Below the pieces are notes generated by a model that saw only the letters and a list, made by a program, of their open reading frames with translations, did no database searches and was not told the DNA's origin. The translations under genes and the position numbers were made by a program. Source: Lachnoclostridium sp. An169 (GTDB lineage Bacteria > Bacillota > Clostridia > Lachnospirales > Lachnospiraceae). Taken from it: 64,000 bases of DNA. The stretch is from contig NZ_NFKT01000011.1 in NCBI RefSeq assembly GCF_002160525.1, positions 62,001-126,000 of the forward strand. Reading direction: 5' to 3'. Shown in pieces: positions 36,768 to 45,574 of this stretch; position 1 is the stretch's first letter; each line of letters begins with the position of its first letter.

Positions 36768-38879
36768 TTATTTTTTCACCCCCACAAAGACGATCACGGA
36801 CCGTTCTCCGAGGAGCAGTGTCTTTTCTGCCGTCGGCATCTGCCCCTCCGGGAAGGTCTGCTGTTTCGGGTCGCCGGTGTTGACAGCAATCTTCCAGCAG
36901 TAGTCTTCCGGAAGATCCGGGAGTGTCAGGTTCGCGGCGTTCCAGTGTGCATTTACAGCCACATATACAAGATCTTCCCTCTGTTCTTCCTCGTCGTATC
37001 CGGCGAAGAGGACGCAGGAGACGAAGGCACTTTCCGGGGCGTCGGGTTTTCCGGGAGTGAGCCCGTGGAGGCTCATGGCAGGCAGCCCGATATAGCTTGG
37101 CTCCAGGTCTTTACGGATGGCAGGATGAGCCTTGCGGAATGCGATCATATAACGGAAGAACTCAAAGAGGTCTGTATTCCTGTCGAGAAGGGACCAGTCC
37201 AGCCAGGAGATCTGATTGTCCTGGCAGTAGGGGTTATTGTTGCCGTAACGGGTGTCCCCGAATTCGTCGCCGGAGAGAAACATGGGCGTCCCCCGGCTGC
37301 ACATCAGCGCCGCACAGGCATTTTTCATCATTTTCATGCGCAGGGCGAGGATCTCCGGATCTGAGGTCTCACCTTCCTCGCCGCAGTTCCAGCTGTTATT
37401 GTCGTCTGTCCCGTCCGTATTGTTCCAGCCATTTGCCTCGTTGTGTTTCTGATTATAGCTGTACAGGTCATTGAGAGTGAAACCGTCGTGACAGGTGAGA
37501 AAATTGACGGATGCGTTTCCGCCCCGGGACTCCGGATCGTAGAGATCCTGGGAGCCCGTCATCCTCTGGGCGGCGATCCGTGCCATGCCGGGATCTCCTT
37601 TCAGGAAGCAGCGCATGTCGTCCCGATAGCGTCCGTTCCATTCCGCCCATCGTTTCCATGAGGGAAAGGAGCCCACCTGATAGAGACCGCCGGCGTCCCA
37701 GGCCTCGGCGATCAGTTTCACATTGCCGAGAATGGGGTCAAATGCCAGGCTGCGCAGGAGCGGCGGCTGGTTGAGAGGCGTGCCGTCCTCATTTCGTCCG
37801 AGGATGGACGCCAGGTCAAAGCGGAAGCCGTCCACGCGGTAGTCCGTCACCCAGTACCGCAGGCAGTCCAGGATCAGTTCCTGAACGACCGGATGGTTGC
37901 AGTTCAGGGTGTTTCCGCAGCCGCTGAAATTGTAATATTTGCCGTCCGGTGTCAGCATATAGTAAATATTATTGTCAAATCCCTTGAAACTGAAACAGGG
38001 ACCGTATTCATTTCCCTCGGCGGTGTGGTTGAACACCACGTCGAGGATCACATCAATTTCATTGTCGTGGAGCGCCTTGATGAGCCGCTTGAGTTCCATG
38101 CCTTCCCGGTTGTATTCGATCTGGGAGGAATAGCTGGTGTTCGGGGAAAAGAAGCAGACCGGGTTGTACCCCCAGTAGTCAAGCAGCTGGTTCTCGTCGA
38201 TCAGACGGGCGTCCCGCATCTCGTCAAACTCGAAAACCGGCATCAGTTCCACTGCGTTTACCCCGAGATTTTTCAGATAGGGAATCTTTTCCTCAAGTCC
38301 GCGGAAAGTGCCGGGACAGGCAACGTTGGAGGAAGGAGATCTGGTAAAGCCACGGACATGGAGTTCATAGATGATCAGATCTTCCATGGGAATCGTCGCA
38401 TTCCGTTCCAGTCCCCAGTCAAAGTTGTTCTGGACAACCCGGGCGCGGTAGCCGTGCTGGGCATTGTTCTTGCAGCCCCAGTGGCTCTGGCCGGTGACGG
38501 CGCGGGCGTAGGGATCCAGAAGAATTTTCGTGGGATCAAAGCGCAGCCCTTTCTTCTCGTCGTAAGGTCCGTCCAGGCGGTAGGCGTATTCAAATTCTTC
38601 CACGTCCAGACCGAATACAATCATGGAGTAGACGAATCCGATCCTGTAGTTGTCCGGAAATTTCAGGGCGGCATAGGGCTCTTCGGCTTCCCGGTGGAAG
38701 AGCAGGAGCTCGCAGGATGTGGCCCCGTGGGACTGAATGGTAAAATTTACACCCCCGGGAATGACTGTGGCGCCAAAAAAGCGGAAGAATCCCGGGCGAA
38801 CCTGGAAGCCTTCTATATTGTCAAGAGGTTTAAGCTGACGGCCCGGAACAAGAACCAGGTCGGATGTGTGAAGTGACAT
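36768..38879 (-). CDS. glgX: Glycogen debranching enzyme (isoamylase-type GH13)
   Basis: 703-residue alpha-1,6-glucosidase of the GlgX/TreX group that trims branches of glycogen. An N-terminal CBM48-like domain (FQVRPGFFRFFGATVIPGGVNFTIQSHGA) precedes the GH13 barrel. The family regions are DVVFNHTAEG, VDGFRFDLAS (Asp nucleophile), LIAEAWDAGG (Glu acid/base) and FLTCHDGFTLND. The ATG at 38879 has AAAGGAG in front; a longer reading frame upstream would translate the repeat-rich intergenic DNA and is rejected. Downstream of, and on the same strand as, the LuxR-type response regulator, but separated from it by an inverted-repeat region, so it is probably its own unit. Confidence 0.94.
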   Translation of the reverse strand: MSLHTSDLVLVPGRQLKPLDNIEGFQVRPGFFRFFGATVIPGGVNFTIQSHGATSCELLLFHREAEEPYAALKFPDNYRIGFVYSMIVFGLDVEEFEYAYRLDGPYDEKKGLRFDPTKILLDPYARAVTGQSHWGCKNNAQHGYRARVVQNNFDWGLERNATIPMEDLIIYELHVRGFTRSPSSNVACPGTFRGLEEKIPYLKNLGVNAVELMPVFEFDEMRDARLIDENQLLDYWGYNPVCFFSPNTSYSSQIEYNREGMELKRLIKALHDNEIDVILDVVFNHTAEGNEYGPCFSFKGFDNNIYYMLTPDGKYYNFSGCGNTLNCNHPVVQELILDCLRYWVTDYRVDGFRFDLASILGRNEDGTPLNQPPLLRSLAFDPILGNVKLIAEAWDAGGLYQVGSFPSWKRWAEWNGRYRDDMRCFLKGDPGMARIAAQRMTGSQDLYDPESRGGNASVNFLTCHDGFTLNDLYSYNQKHNEANGWNNTDGTDDNNSWNCGEEGETSDPEILALRMKMMKNACAALMCSRGTPMFLSGDEFGDTRYGNNNPYCQDNQISWLDWSLLDRNTDLFEFFRYMIAFRKAHPAIRKDLEPSYIGLPAMSLHGLTPGKPDAPESAFVSCVLFAGYDEEEQREDLVYVAVNAHWNAANLTLPDLPEDYCWKIAVNTGDPKQQTFPEGQMPTAEKTLLLGERSVIVFVGVKK

Positions 38880-38905
38880 AGGGCAGTCTCCTTTCTGTGT
38901 CTGGT

Positions 38906-38994
38906 CTGCAGTCCGCTTTCTGGTTTTCCATTTTCCGGAAAACCAGAACTTTTTCCGGCGAACCCGAAACTTTTCCGGCAAATCCGGACTGCAG
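38906..38994. repeat. Nested inverted repeat with short tandem units
   Basis: The outer arms CTGCAGTCCG (38906-38915) and CGGACTGCAG (38985-38994) enclose a perfect 11-bp hairpin, TCTGGTTTTCC (38919-38929) with GGAAAACCAGA (38937-38947). On the minus strand the interior also reads as about three units of a 20-21-base pattern beginning CCGGAAAA. It lies between the response-regulator stop and the glgX start and could end the two-component transcript or form part of the glgX leader. Confidence 0.6.
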
Positions 38995-38996
38995 GT

Positions 38997-39617
38997 TTAT
39001 TTTCGCTCCAGATAAAAGATCGCAGCCTGGGTGCGGTCACGCAGGCCAAGTTTATCCAGAATGGCTGTTAAATAGTTTCTCACGGTTCCCTCGCTTAAAT
39101 ACAGGCGGGAGGCGATCTCCTTATTACTCAGGCCTTCGGCAATGAGAGCAAGTACGTCGGTTTCCCGTTCGCTTAAGCCCCAGGCCTCGCAGTCAAAAGC
39201 AGCTTTCTTCCCGAGCAGATCCGGAATCCGGGAGACGATGGAGCCGCCGAATACGGTCTGCCCGGAGCAGACGGCGCGCAGAGCGGGAACGATATTCTGG
39301 TAATCCTGTTTCAGAAGGTACCCGCAGGCGCCGATTTTCAGTGCTTTTATAATATATTCATCATCCTGAAAAGTGGTGAGCAGAAGAATCCGCGCATCCG
39401 GATATTCAGCCAGGATCTGCGAGGCGGCTTCCAGACCGTCCACATCTTTCATGCGGATGTCCATCAGAAGGACATCGGGCAGATGGTTTCGGTAGAGGTT
39501 CAAAGCATCGCATCCGTCCTCAGCGGTGGCAGCCACTTCGATATCCGGCTGTGCCTCAAGAATCATTTTCAGGGCGCTTACGACAAGGCAGTCGTCGTCG
39601 ATCAGTATCAGTCTCAT
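38997..39617 (-). CDS. NarL/LuxR-family response regulator
   Basis: 206-residue response regulator. The receiver domain has LIDDDCLVV at the start and the phospho-acceptor Asp in VLLMDIRMKD. The C-terminal LuxR-type helix-turn-helix reads LSERETDVLALIAEGLSNKEIASRLYLSEGTVRNYLTAILDKLGL. AGGAGAGACAGAT precedes the ATG. It overlaps its kinase gene by 4 bases (ATGA) and faces an ABC exporter operon, whose upstream region has a palindrome of the type bound by this family. Confidence 0.94.
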   Translation of the reverse strand: MRLILIDDDCLVVSALKMILEAQPDIEVAATAEDGCDALNLYRNHLPDVLLMDIRMKDVDGLEAASQILAEYPDARILLLTTFQDDEYIIKALKIGACGYLLKQDYQNIVPALRAVCSGQTVFGGSIVSRIPDLLGKKAAFDCEAWGLSERETDVLALIAEGLSNKEIASRLYLSEGTVRNYLTAILDKLGLRDRTQAAIFYLERK

Positions 39618-40720
39618 ATCTGTCTCTCCTTTGGAACTGTAATCAGAATCCGAAATCCCTTTTCTGTAAAAATATGCATATTTCCGTGCAGCTTCTCCAC
39701 CCGCTCCTGCATGTTGGAAAGACCGATCCCCGTTCCGCCGCCCGGGAAACGTCCGTCTGTACCGGAGCTGTCTCCCGCCGTCTCCCCGTTATCCTCGATG
39801 GAGAGCTGATACAGGGCGGGATGCTCCCGGACTGTGACAGCGGCCCGGGTGGCATTGCTGTGGCGCATGATGTTGGAAAGCGCCTCTTTGGTGATATTGA
39901 TAAAGCTGTACCGGACTTCCCGGGGAATCTCCCTTCCTGCATCGTACTGGTAAGTGACCGGACAGAAGGTGAAATCCCGGATCAGCGAACGCAGTGATTC
40001 ATCCAGATCCACCGCGTCATCGTGCAGATCGTGGACGCTTCTGCGGATGCTGTCCATTGCCTCGCCAAGGGTGCTGTCCAGCGACTCCAGGGGATCGGAG
40101 AGCTGTTCGTTTTTATTGATGGTTTTCAGGGCTCCGGTGAGCAGGATGGAGCGGGAGAGCAGATGTCCCACATTGTCGTGGATCTCCCGGGCGATCCGGT
40201 TGCGCTCCCGGAGGGTGGCGGTGTAGATCTGATAGTCCTGGTTTTCCAGGAGGGTCCGGTTCTTCTCGGTCAGCAGCAGATCCCGCTCCTTGCTGTCATC
40301 CTGGGTGCGCCGGAGGGCCTCTGTGAGCGCCTCGTTCCGGGCGGAGAGGCTCACCAGGAGATACGCCGCGGCGAATCCGAAGAGCTCCAGAAAGAGAAGG
40401 AGCCCGGGAAGCGGGTGCAGTGCCAGCGCGAGCACGGCAAAGGCGGCGCCCCCTGCGGCCAGTGTCCGGAAACACCGGTGAATCATGAGGATACACGCCA
40501 CTGCCGGGTAAAAGTACAGAAACGGCTCCAGGAAGAAGGAGGCAGTGAAAAACAGGAGAGAGGCTCCCGCCACCGCTGCGCTGCTGTCAAGGGAAAGGCC
40601 GATGCCGCAGACGATCAGCGCGCATAGAAACGCACACACATACCGGATATCCGGCAGTGTGAAAAAAAGCGAAAACATACAAAGCGCAAAAACCGCCGCC
40701 AGGCTTGAAAAATGTCTCAT
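39614..40720 (-). CDS. Sensor histidine kinase (HisKA_3)
   Basis: 368-residue kinase. Six or so membrane helices fill the first 125 residues (LAAVFALCMFSLFFTLP to LLFLELFGFAAAYLLVSL), followed by a coiled coil. The HisKA_3 motif RNRIAREIHDNVGHLLSRSILLTGAL carries the phospho-acceptor His, and an HATPase_c domain ends the protein (EALSNIMRHSNATRA, GTGIGLSNMQERVE). Without a sizeable extracytoplasmic loop it belongs to the intramembrane-sensing type. Operon partner of the LuxR regulator; divergent from the exporter genes. Confidence 0.93.
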   Translation of the reverse strand: MRHFSSLAAVFALCMFSLFFTLPDIRYVCAFLCALIVCGIGLSLDSSAAVAGASLLFFTASFFLEPFLYFYPAVACILMIHRCFRTLAAGGAAFAVLALALHPLPGLLLFLELFGFAAAYLLVSLSARNEALTEALRRTQDDSKERDLLLTEKNRTLLENQDYQIYTATLRERNRIAREIHDNVGHLLSRSILLTGALKTINKNEQLSDPLESLDSTLGEAMDSIRRSVHDLHDDAVDLDESLRSLIRDFTFCPVTYQYDAGREIPREVRYSFINITKEALSNIMRHSNATRAAVTVREHPALYQLSIEDNGETAGDSSGTDGRFPGGGTGIGLSNMQERVEKLHGNMHIFTEKGFRILITVPKERQI

Positions 40721-40828
40721 TTTCCTGTCATCGACCGTTCCTTTCCCTCAGAATCCGGGTGCAGAAAAAACACCAGGTGCCTCAATTATAGCATGATTTT
40801 CAGACCGGCGGAATACTTCGTTGGGATT

Positions 40829-40842
40829 ATGACATTTGTCAT
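40829..40842. promoter_or_regulatory. Palindromic operator upstream of the ABC exporter
   Basis: ATGACATTTGTCAT is a perfect 14-bp palindrome about 55-65 bp before the probable -10 boxes (TATAGT at 40888-40893 or TATAGA at 40893-40898), which lack a good -35. That geometry suits activation by a NarL/LuxR-type regulator such as the divergent one at 38997-39617. Confidence 0.55.
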
Positions 40843-40974
40843 ATGCTAAAGTGACAGGGGACACTACAGGAAAATGTCGGATCAGAGTATAGTATAGATA
40901 CAGGGAACGAAGAAAATGTTTTCGGAACAAGACGGTAAACTGTGAATATTGCGGTATAGAAGGAGGAAACGACA

Positions 40975-41904
40975 GTGGTTCAAATAGAAAATCTGGTGAA
41001 GCGGTACGGCGATGTGATCGCACTGGATCATTTTAATCTGCAGGTAAGGGAAGGGGAGATCTTCGGACTCCTCGGGCCAAACGGCAGCGGCAAGACCACA
41101 GCTATCGGCTGTATGCTTGCCCTGCTGAAGTTCGACCGGGGGAGCGTGCGCATCATGGGTGAGGAGATGGCGCCGGACAATTACCGGGTGAAGCGGCAGA
41201 TCGGCGTGGTGATGCAGGATGTGGCGGTGTTCGAGGAACTTTCCGTATACGACAATATTGATTATTTCTGCGGACTGTATGTAAGTGACCGGAAGCGGAG
41301 AAGAGAACTGGTGGAGGACGCCATCCGATTCGTGGGACTGGAGGATTACCGGAAGACATATCCCAAAAAGCTCTCCGGCGGACTCTTAAGGAGGCTCAAC
41401 ATCGCCTGCGGCATTGCCCACAGACCGAAGCTGATCATCCTCGACGAGCCCACTGTGGCAGTGGACCCGCAGAGCCGCAACCGGATCCTGGAAGGGATCT
41501 GCGAGCTGAACCGGCAGGGCTCTACCATCGTCTACACGTCCCACTATATGGAGGAGGTGGAGCAGATCTGTACGAGGATCACTATTATGGACCACGGCAG
41601 GAGTATTGCCTCGGGGACAAAGGAAGAACTGAAAAGAATGATCAAGACCGGGGAGACGATAAGTGTGGAGACGGGGATGGCAGAGGAAAGACTCATGAAC
41701 AGGCTGGGAAGTCTGCCGCCGGTGTTCGATGTGAAATACGAGGAGGGCATGCTGGTGGTGCGCTGCACCAGATCCGAGGGCAGTTTGGTCAGCATTCTGA
41801 AGATTCTCCAGGAAGAGAATATTCCCTTTGGACGGGTCTATTCGGAACCGCCCACGCTCAACGACGTATTTCTGGAGATCACAGGGAAAGCCCTGCGCGA
41901 CTGA
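40975..41904 (+). CDS. ABC transporter ATP-binding protein
   Basis: 309-residue ATPase of an ABC-2-type exporter. Walker A is GPNGSGKTT, the signature is LSGGLLRRLNIA (LSGGL in place of LSGGQ), and Walker B is LIILDEPTVAVDP with the H-loop in VYTSHYMEEVE. The C-terminal 80 residues form the extra domain seen in drug- and lantibiotic-type exporters. The start is GTG, with GAAGGAGGAAA before it. Operon with two permease genes; probably induced by the divergent two-component system. Substrate unknown. Confidence 0.94.
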   Translation: MVQIENLVKRYGDVIALDHFNLQVREGEIFGLLGPNGSGKTTAIGCMLALLKFDRGSVRIMGEEMAPDNYRVKRQIGVVMQDVAVFEELSVYDNIDYFCGLYVSDRKRRRELVEDAIRFVGLEDYRKTYPKKLSGGLLRRLNIACGIAHRPKLIILDEPTVAVDPQSRNRILEGICELNRQGSTIVYTSHYMEEVEQICTRITIMDHGRSIASGTKEELKRMIKTGETISVETGMAEERLMNRLGSLPPVFDVKYEEGMLVVRCTRSEGSLVSILKILQEENIPFGRVYSEPPTLNDVFLEITGKALRD

Positions 41905-41922
41905 GAAAGGAGAGGAGAACTT

Positions 41923-43107
41923 ATGCTTCATCTTGTGAAATATGCGATGAAAACAAAGCTCCGCAATTTCAATAATGTGGTATTCTGGCCGCTTGTCTTT
42001 CCACTGGCGCTCGCAACCCTTCTATACCTGGCAGTGAGCGGCATGGATGAAGCGGATTTCGAGACCGTGCCCGTGGCGGTAGTGATGGCACAGGCCAGTG
42101 CGGATCCGACGGCGGAAGCGGAGACAGATGGAAATACAGGGCCAGAGAGCAATAATGGGGCAGATCCGTTTCTGCTATTTCTGGATTCTGTGGAAACGGA
42201 ATCCGATCTGATCCGCACGGAAGAGATGTTCTGGGAGGATGCACTGGACGCTCTGGAAAACGGAGAGGTGGAAGGTATCTTCTGTACCGGGGCAGCGCCT
42301 TCCCTGCATGTGTCTGGAAGCGGACTGCCGGAGACGATCCTGCAGTCGCTTCTGGACAGCTATATGGAAGGAAAGCAGACACTGGAGGATATCGCACAGA
42401 CCCACCCGGAGGGGATGGAAGACGCCCTGGGCGCCATGGAGAATTATCGTCCAGTGGTCCGGCAGGTCTCTCTGGGAGGAAAGACCACCGATGGGACTGC
42501 CCAGTATTTCTACGCGCTGATCGGCATGGGATGTCTGTACGGGAGCTTTATCGGGTTCCAGTGCGCCATGAGCCTGCAGGCAAATCTCTCGCCTGTGGCG
42601 GCACGGCGCTGTGTCTCCTGTGTGCACCGGCTGAAAATGATTGCCGCGGAAGCAGCGGCTGCCTTCGGGATTCATTTCGTAAATATGCTGATTCTTCTCA
42701 TTTATCTGAAATATATCCTGCGCCTGGAATTTACCGGGTCCTACATCCGCATGGTTCCCGTGGTGCTGGCGGGAAGTATGATCGGAGTGGCGATGGGACT
42801 TTTTGTCAGCAGTTTCGGACACATGAAGGAGAGCGTGAAGATCGGGATTCTGATCGCCGTGTCTATGGCAGCCAGCTTCCTGGCAGGGCTCATGAACCCG
42901 GATATCAAAAATGCGGCGGAACAGCATTTTCCGGCGCTGCGGCTGATCAATCCGGCTTCCCTGATTTCGGACGCACTGTACTGCATTAATGTATACGATG
43001 CGCCCCGCAGGCTGATGACAGATCTTATCATTCTCTTTGTCATGTGCGGCGTGATGATTTTCGGGGCATTTCTGATGGTGAGGAGGGAACGCTATGACAG
43101 TATTTAA
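41923..43107 (+). CDS. ABC-2 type permease
   Basis: 394-residue membrane subunit. There is one N-terminal helix (FWPLVFPLALATLLYLAVSG), a large extracytoplasmic region to about residue 190 and then five helices (YFYALIGMGCLYGSFIGFQ through LIILFVMCGVMIFGAFLMV), the layout of ABC2_membrane_3 permeases. The next permease overlaps it by 14 bases, so the two are probably a heterodimer. Confidence 0.9.
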   Translation: MLHLVKYAMKTKLRNFNNVVFWPLVFPLALATLLYLAVSGMDEADFETVPVAVVMAQASADPTAEAETDGNTGPESNNGADPFLLFLDSVETESDLIRTEEMFWEDALDALENGEVEGIFCTGAAPSLHVSGSGLPETILQSLLDSYMEGKQTLEDIAQTHPEGMEDALGAMENYRPVVRQVSLGGKTTDGTAQYFYALIGMGCLYGSFIGFQCAMSLQANLSPVAARRCVSCVHRLKMIAAEAAAAFGIHFVNMLILLIYLKYILRLEFTGSYIRMVPVVLAGSMIGVAMGLFVSSFGHMKESVKIGILIAVSMAASFLAGLMNPDIKNAAEQHFPALRLINPASLISDALYCINVYDAPRRLMTDLIILFVMCGVMIFGAFLMVRRERYDSI

Positions 43108-44239
43108 AGCATATATGAAGATCACGAAGAAAAATATCTGGCTTATCGTTATGTACCTGGCGATCTTTTACGGCCTGACCATTATGTTTCAGCAGTTCAC
43201 GGCCACGGACGGACTTTCGGACTACCGGGCAGAGAGTGTGCCCGTGGGGATTGTGGACCGGGACGGCGGTGCGGCAGCAGAGGGGCTGATTGACTATCTC
43301 GGCAGGAGCAACCGGATCGTTCTGGTGGAGGATGATACGGAGAGCCTTCAGGAGCACCTGTTTTACCGGGATGTGGAATATATTGTAAGGATTCCGGAAA
43401 ACTTTATGGAACGGTGTATCCTGGGCAGTGGGACGCTGGATGTGACTGCAGTGCCGGACACCTATGCGGGATACTATATCGGGCAGCAGATCAGCAGCTA
43501 CATCAACTTCGCATCCGTGTATGCAGCAGCGGGATTTACCGAAAAAGAGATTGCAAAAGCCATGGAAACGCGGGAGGAAGCGGAGGTTGTGCTTCATGAT
43601 TTCAGCGGAAACGGAGGCGATGCGCCGGGATACACTTACTATTTCCGGTATCTGCCGTTTCTCCTTCTCAGTGTGATCTGCTATGTGTTGGGATATATCC
43701 TGCTTGCATTCCACCGGGGAAAGCTTCGGGACCGGATGCGTGCCTCGGCGGTCTCCGCCCATCGCCAGAATCTGGAGGGCATGGCTGCCGCGGGGGTGAT
43801 CTCCCTTGCCCTGTGGGCGGTCTGCATCCTTACCTCCGCACTGATCTACGGGAAATCATTCCTGGAGAGCCCGGGGTTATACTACTATCTGCTTAATTCC
43901 TTCGCGCTCTTAGTGGTGTCCCTGGCTGTCGCCTGGCTGATCGGCATGGTGGTGAAAGACTCCAACGCGCTCAGCGGTATTGTAAATGTTGTGGGGCTCG
44001 GCATGTGCTTTCTCTGCGGCGTGTTTGTGGAACAGGATCTGCTTGGCAGTGCGGTCCGGAGGGCGGCGCAGTTTTTCCCGGTATACTGGTACGAGTATGT
44101 CAACAACCTGCTGACAGAGTCCGGGAAAGTCCTGGAAAATGTGCGCGCAGAGATCTTCCGGGGGATCGGGATTCAGTTCCTCTTTGCTGCGGCGCTGGTG
44201 TGTGTGACCATGGTGATCGTGAAGAGAAAAGCAGTATGA
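43094..44239 (+). CDS. ABC-2 type permease, second subunit
   Basis: 381-residue permease with the same plan as the preceding gene: an N-terminal helix (NIWLIVMYLAIFYGLTIMF), an outer domain (about 40-185) and a C-terminal block of membrane helices (FLLLSVICYVLGYILLAF onward). Translation is coupled to the first permease by a 14-base overlap. The pair and the ATPase would form one exporter; NatB-like Na+ or antimicrobial-peptide export are both possible. Confidence 0.9.
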   Translation: MTVFKAYMKITKKNIWLIVMYLAIFYGLTIMFQQFTATDGLSDYRAESVPVGIVDRDGGAAAEGLIDYLGRSNRIVLVEDDTESLQEHLFYRDVEYIVRIPENFMERCILGSGTLDVTAVPDTYAGYYIGQQISSYINFASVYAAAGFTEKEIAKAMETREEAEVVLHDFSGNGGDAPGYTYYFRYLPFLLLSVICYVLGYILLAFHRGKLRDRMRASAVSAHRQNLEGMAAAGVISLALWAVCILTSALIYGKSFLESPGLYYYLLNSFALLVVSLAVAWLIGMVVKDSNALSGIVNVVGLGMCFLCGVFVEQDLLGSAVRRAAQFFPVYWYEYVNNLLTESGKVLENVRAEIFRGIGIQFLFAAALVCVTMVIVKRKAV

Positions 44240-44242
44240 TTC

Positions 44243-44335
44243 CCAGATGCCGCCCTCTCTGAAAAAGACAGGGAAATTGCGGAATTAAAAGCGCAGCTTG
44301 CCAGTCTTTCATCCGGCGGCAATTCGGGAAAGTAA
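44243..44335 (+). pseudogene. 3'-end remnant of a lost gene
   Basis: In frame from 44243 the DNA reads about 30 codons ending in a proper stop: DAALSEKDREIAELKAQLA, then SLSSGGNSGK. The heptad-like Glu/Lys/Leu pattern is a typical coiled-coil C-terminal tail. There is no start codon and no 5' part, because the frame is closed by the permease stop region. It looks like the surviving tail of a deleted gene. Confidence 0.45.
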
Positions 44336-44349
44336 TTCTTACTTTCCCG
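44325..44349. terminator. Convergent hairpin over two stop codons
   Basis: CGGGAAAGTAA (44325-44335) and TTACTTTCCCG (44339-44349) are perfect arms around TTC. The stop codons of the plus-strand remnant and of the minus-strand LacI gene lie in the arms. A T-run is lacking on both sides, so termination strength is doubtful. Confidence 0.4.
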
Positions 44350-45355
44350 TCGATCCTCTCTTCATCAGCGTAGTGGCAATCTCAATCTTAACCGCAGGCT
44401 GGGCAGGAGACTCCAGCAGTTCGATCAGCCGTTTCGCAGCGGCTTCTCCCAGGTACTGCTTGGGAACGTGAACTGTGGAGAGTGGCGGTTCGATGACTGT
44501 GGAAGCGGGCATATTGTCGAATCCGGCGACAGCGATATCGCCGGGGATGGCAAGGCCCGCTTCTTTTATCGCCTTCATGGCGCCGATGGCGATCAGGTCA
44601 TTGTCGGCAAAATAGCATCGGGCAAGTTCCTCCCCGTTTTTTATGATCTCCATCATATCCGCATACGCTCCTTCCACAGAGGGCGTGAGCAGATGGACGG
44701 TGCTCTTTGAGGCGGACATGCCGCAGGAGCGCACAGCGTTGAAAAACCCGGTGGCACGCTCGGAAAAATTGCTGATCTGATAGGAGGAGCGCAGATACCC
44801 GGGCTGCTTTTTGTACGTCCGGGTCAGGTGCATGGCGGCAAGATAGGCGCCCTGCATGTTGTTGATCAGCACGCAGTTGCATGGCACCGTCTCAAAATAT
44901 GCATCCAGAAGCACCAGGGGAAGGTTCAGGGCAAGAAACTGCCGTACATCCTCCGGTTTCATCTCTGTACCCAGAAGGATGATTCCGCAGCAGTCGGATA
45001 CCCTGAGATCTTCGATCTGTCTTGTCAGCGTCTCTTCATCTTCCTCATAAAAATAGCTGATCTTCAGTTTATAGTTTTCTTTTCGGCACTCCAGGGCAAT
45101 CCCTTCCGATACCTGGGAAAAGAAGGGGGTATCCGCCACGACGGTGCCGTGTTTTTTATAAATAATAAAGTAAATCGAACCCTGCCGGACATTCTTATCC
45201 GCGATCCGGGTGAAATCATATCCGTATTTCTCGGCGGCTTCCAGTACCGCCTGTCTTGTCTGCGTGCTCACGCCGGGCTTGTGGTTTAAAGCCATGGATA
45301 CGGCGGCTGCTGAGAGGTTCAGCTTCTTTGCCAGTTCTTTTGCAGTGATTCCCAT
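44339..45355 (-). CDS. LacI-family transcriptional regulator
   Basis: 338-residue repressor. The N-terminal LacI helix-turn-helix and hinge (ITAKELAKKLNLSAAAVSMALNHKPGVSTQTRQAVLEAAEKYGYD) is followed by a periplasmic-binding-protein-like sugar domain (DNDLIAIGAMKAIKEAGLAIPGDIAVAGFDNMPASTVIEPPLSTVHVP). AAAGGGGT precedes the ATG. It is divergent from the isomerase-transketolase-kinase operon and is its likely regulator, with the sugar or a pathway intermediate as inducer. Confidence 0.94.
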   Translation of the reverse strand: MGITAKELAKKLNLSAAAVSMALNHKPGVSTQTRQAVLEAAEKYGYDFTRIADKNVRQGSIYFIIYKKHGTVVADTPFFSQVSEGIALECRKENYKLKISYFYEEDEETLTRQIEDLRVSDCCGIILLGTEMKPEDVRQFLALNLPLVLLDAYFETVPCNCVLINNMQGAYLAAMHLTRTYKKQPGYLRSSYQISNFSERATGFFNAVRSCGMSASKSTVHLLTPSVEGAYADMMEIIKNGEELARCYFADNDLIAIGAMKAIKEAGLAIPGDIAVAGFDNMPASTVIEPPLSTVHVPKQYLGEAAAKRLIELLESPAQPAVKIEIATTLMKRGSTGK

Positions 45356-45471
45356 TTAAAGTACCCCTTTCATCATCTTTCAGAAGTGTTTCTTCTTTCT
45401 CTCTCAGAAGGATTTTCTTTTCTCTCTGAATTTGAATTAATTATACAGGAGTAAGTATAAATAAAGCAACA

Positions 45472-45527
45472 ATTCAGTTAAAAATTAAGTGAAAAACACT
45501 GAATATTGTAGTGAAGTTAAGTGAAAA
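45472..45527. promoter_or_regulatory. Repeated motifs in the LacI/sugar-operon intergenic region
   Basis: The 11-bp TTAAGTGAAAA occurs at 45485-45495 and 45517-45527, 32 bp apart (three helical turns). The arms ATTCAGT (45472-45478) and ACTGAAT (45498-45504) form an inverted pair. They lie 50-100 bp before the isomerase start and are the best candidates for the LacI-family operators. Confidence 0.4.
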
Positions 45528-45574
45528 GGCGACTAAAATGAAGCCAGAAGCCGAAGAAAAGGAGAGTGCAGATC

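Noticed and set aside
36690-37364. Plus-strand reading frame opposite the end of glgX.
   Set aside because: Antisense to the conserved GH13 domain; no start signal or recognisable motif.
37893-38876. 327-codon plus-strand frame opposite glgX.
   Set aside because: Mirrors the codon pattern of glgX, which has all catalytic motifs on the other strand.
40829-40842. Palindrome as a transposon end or attachment site.
   Set aside because: No partner copy, target duplication or integrase nearby; its place before the exporter promoter fits an operator.
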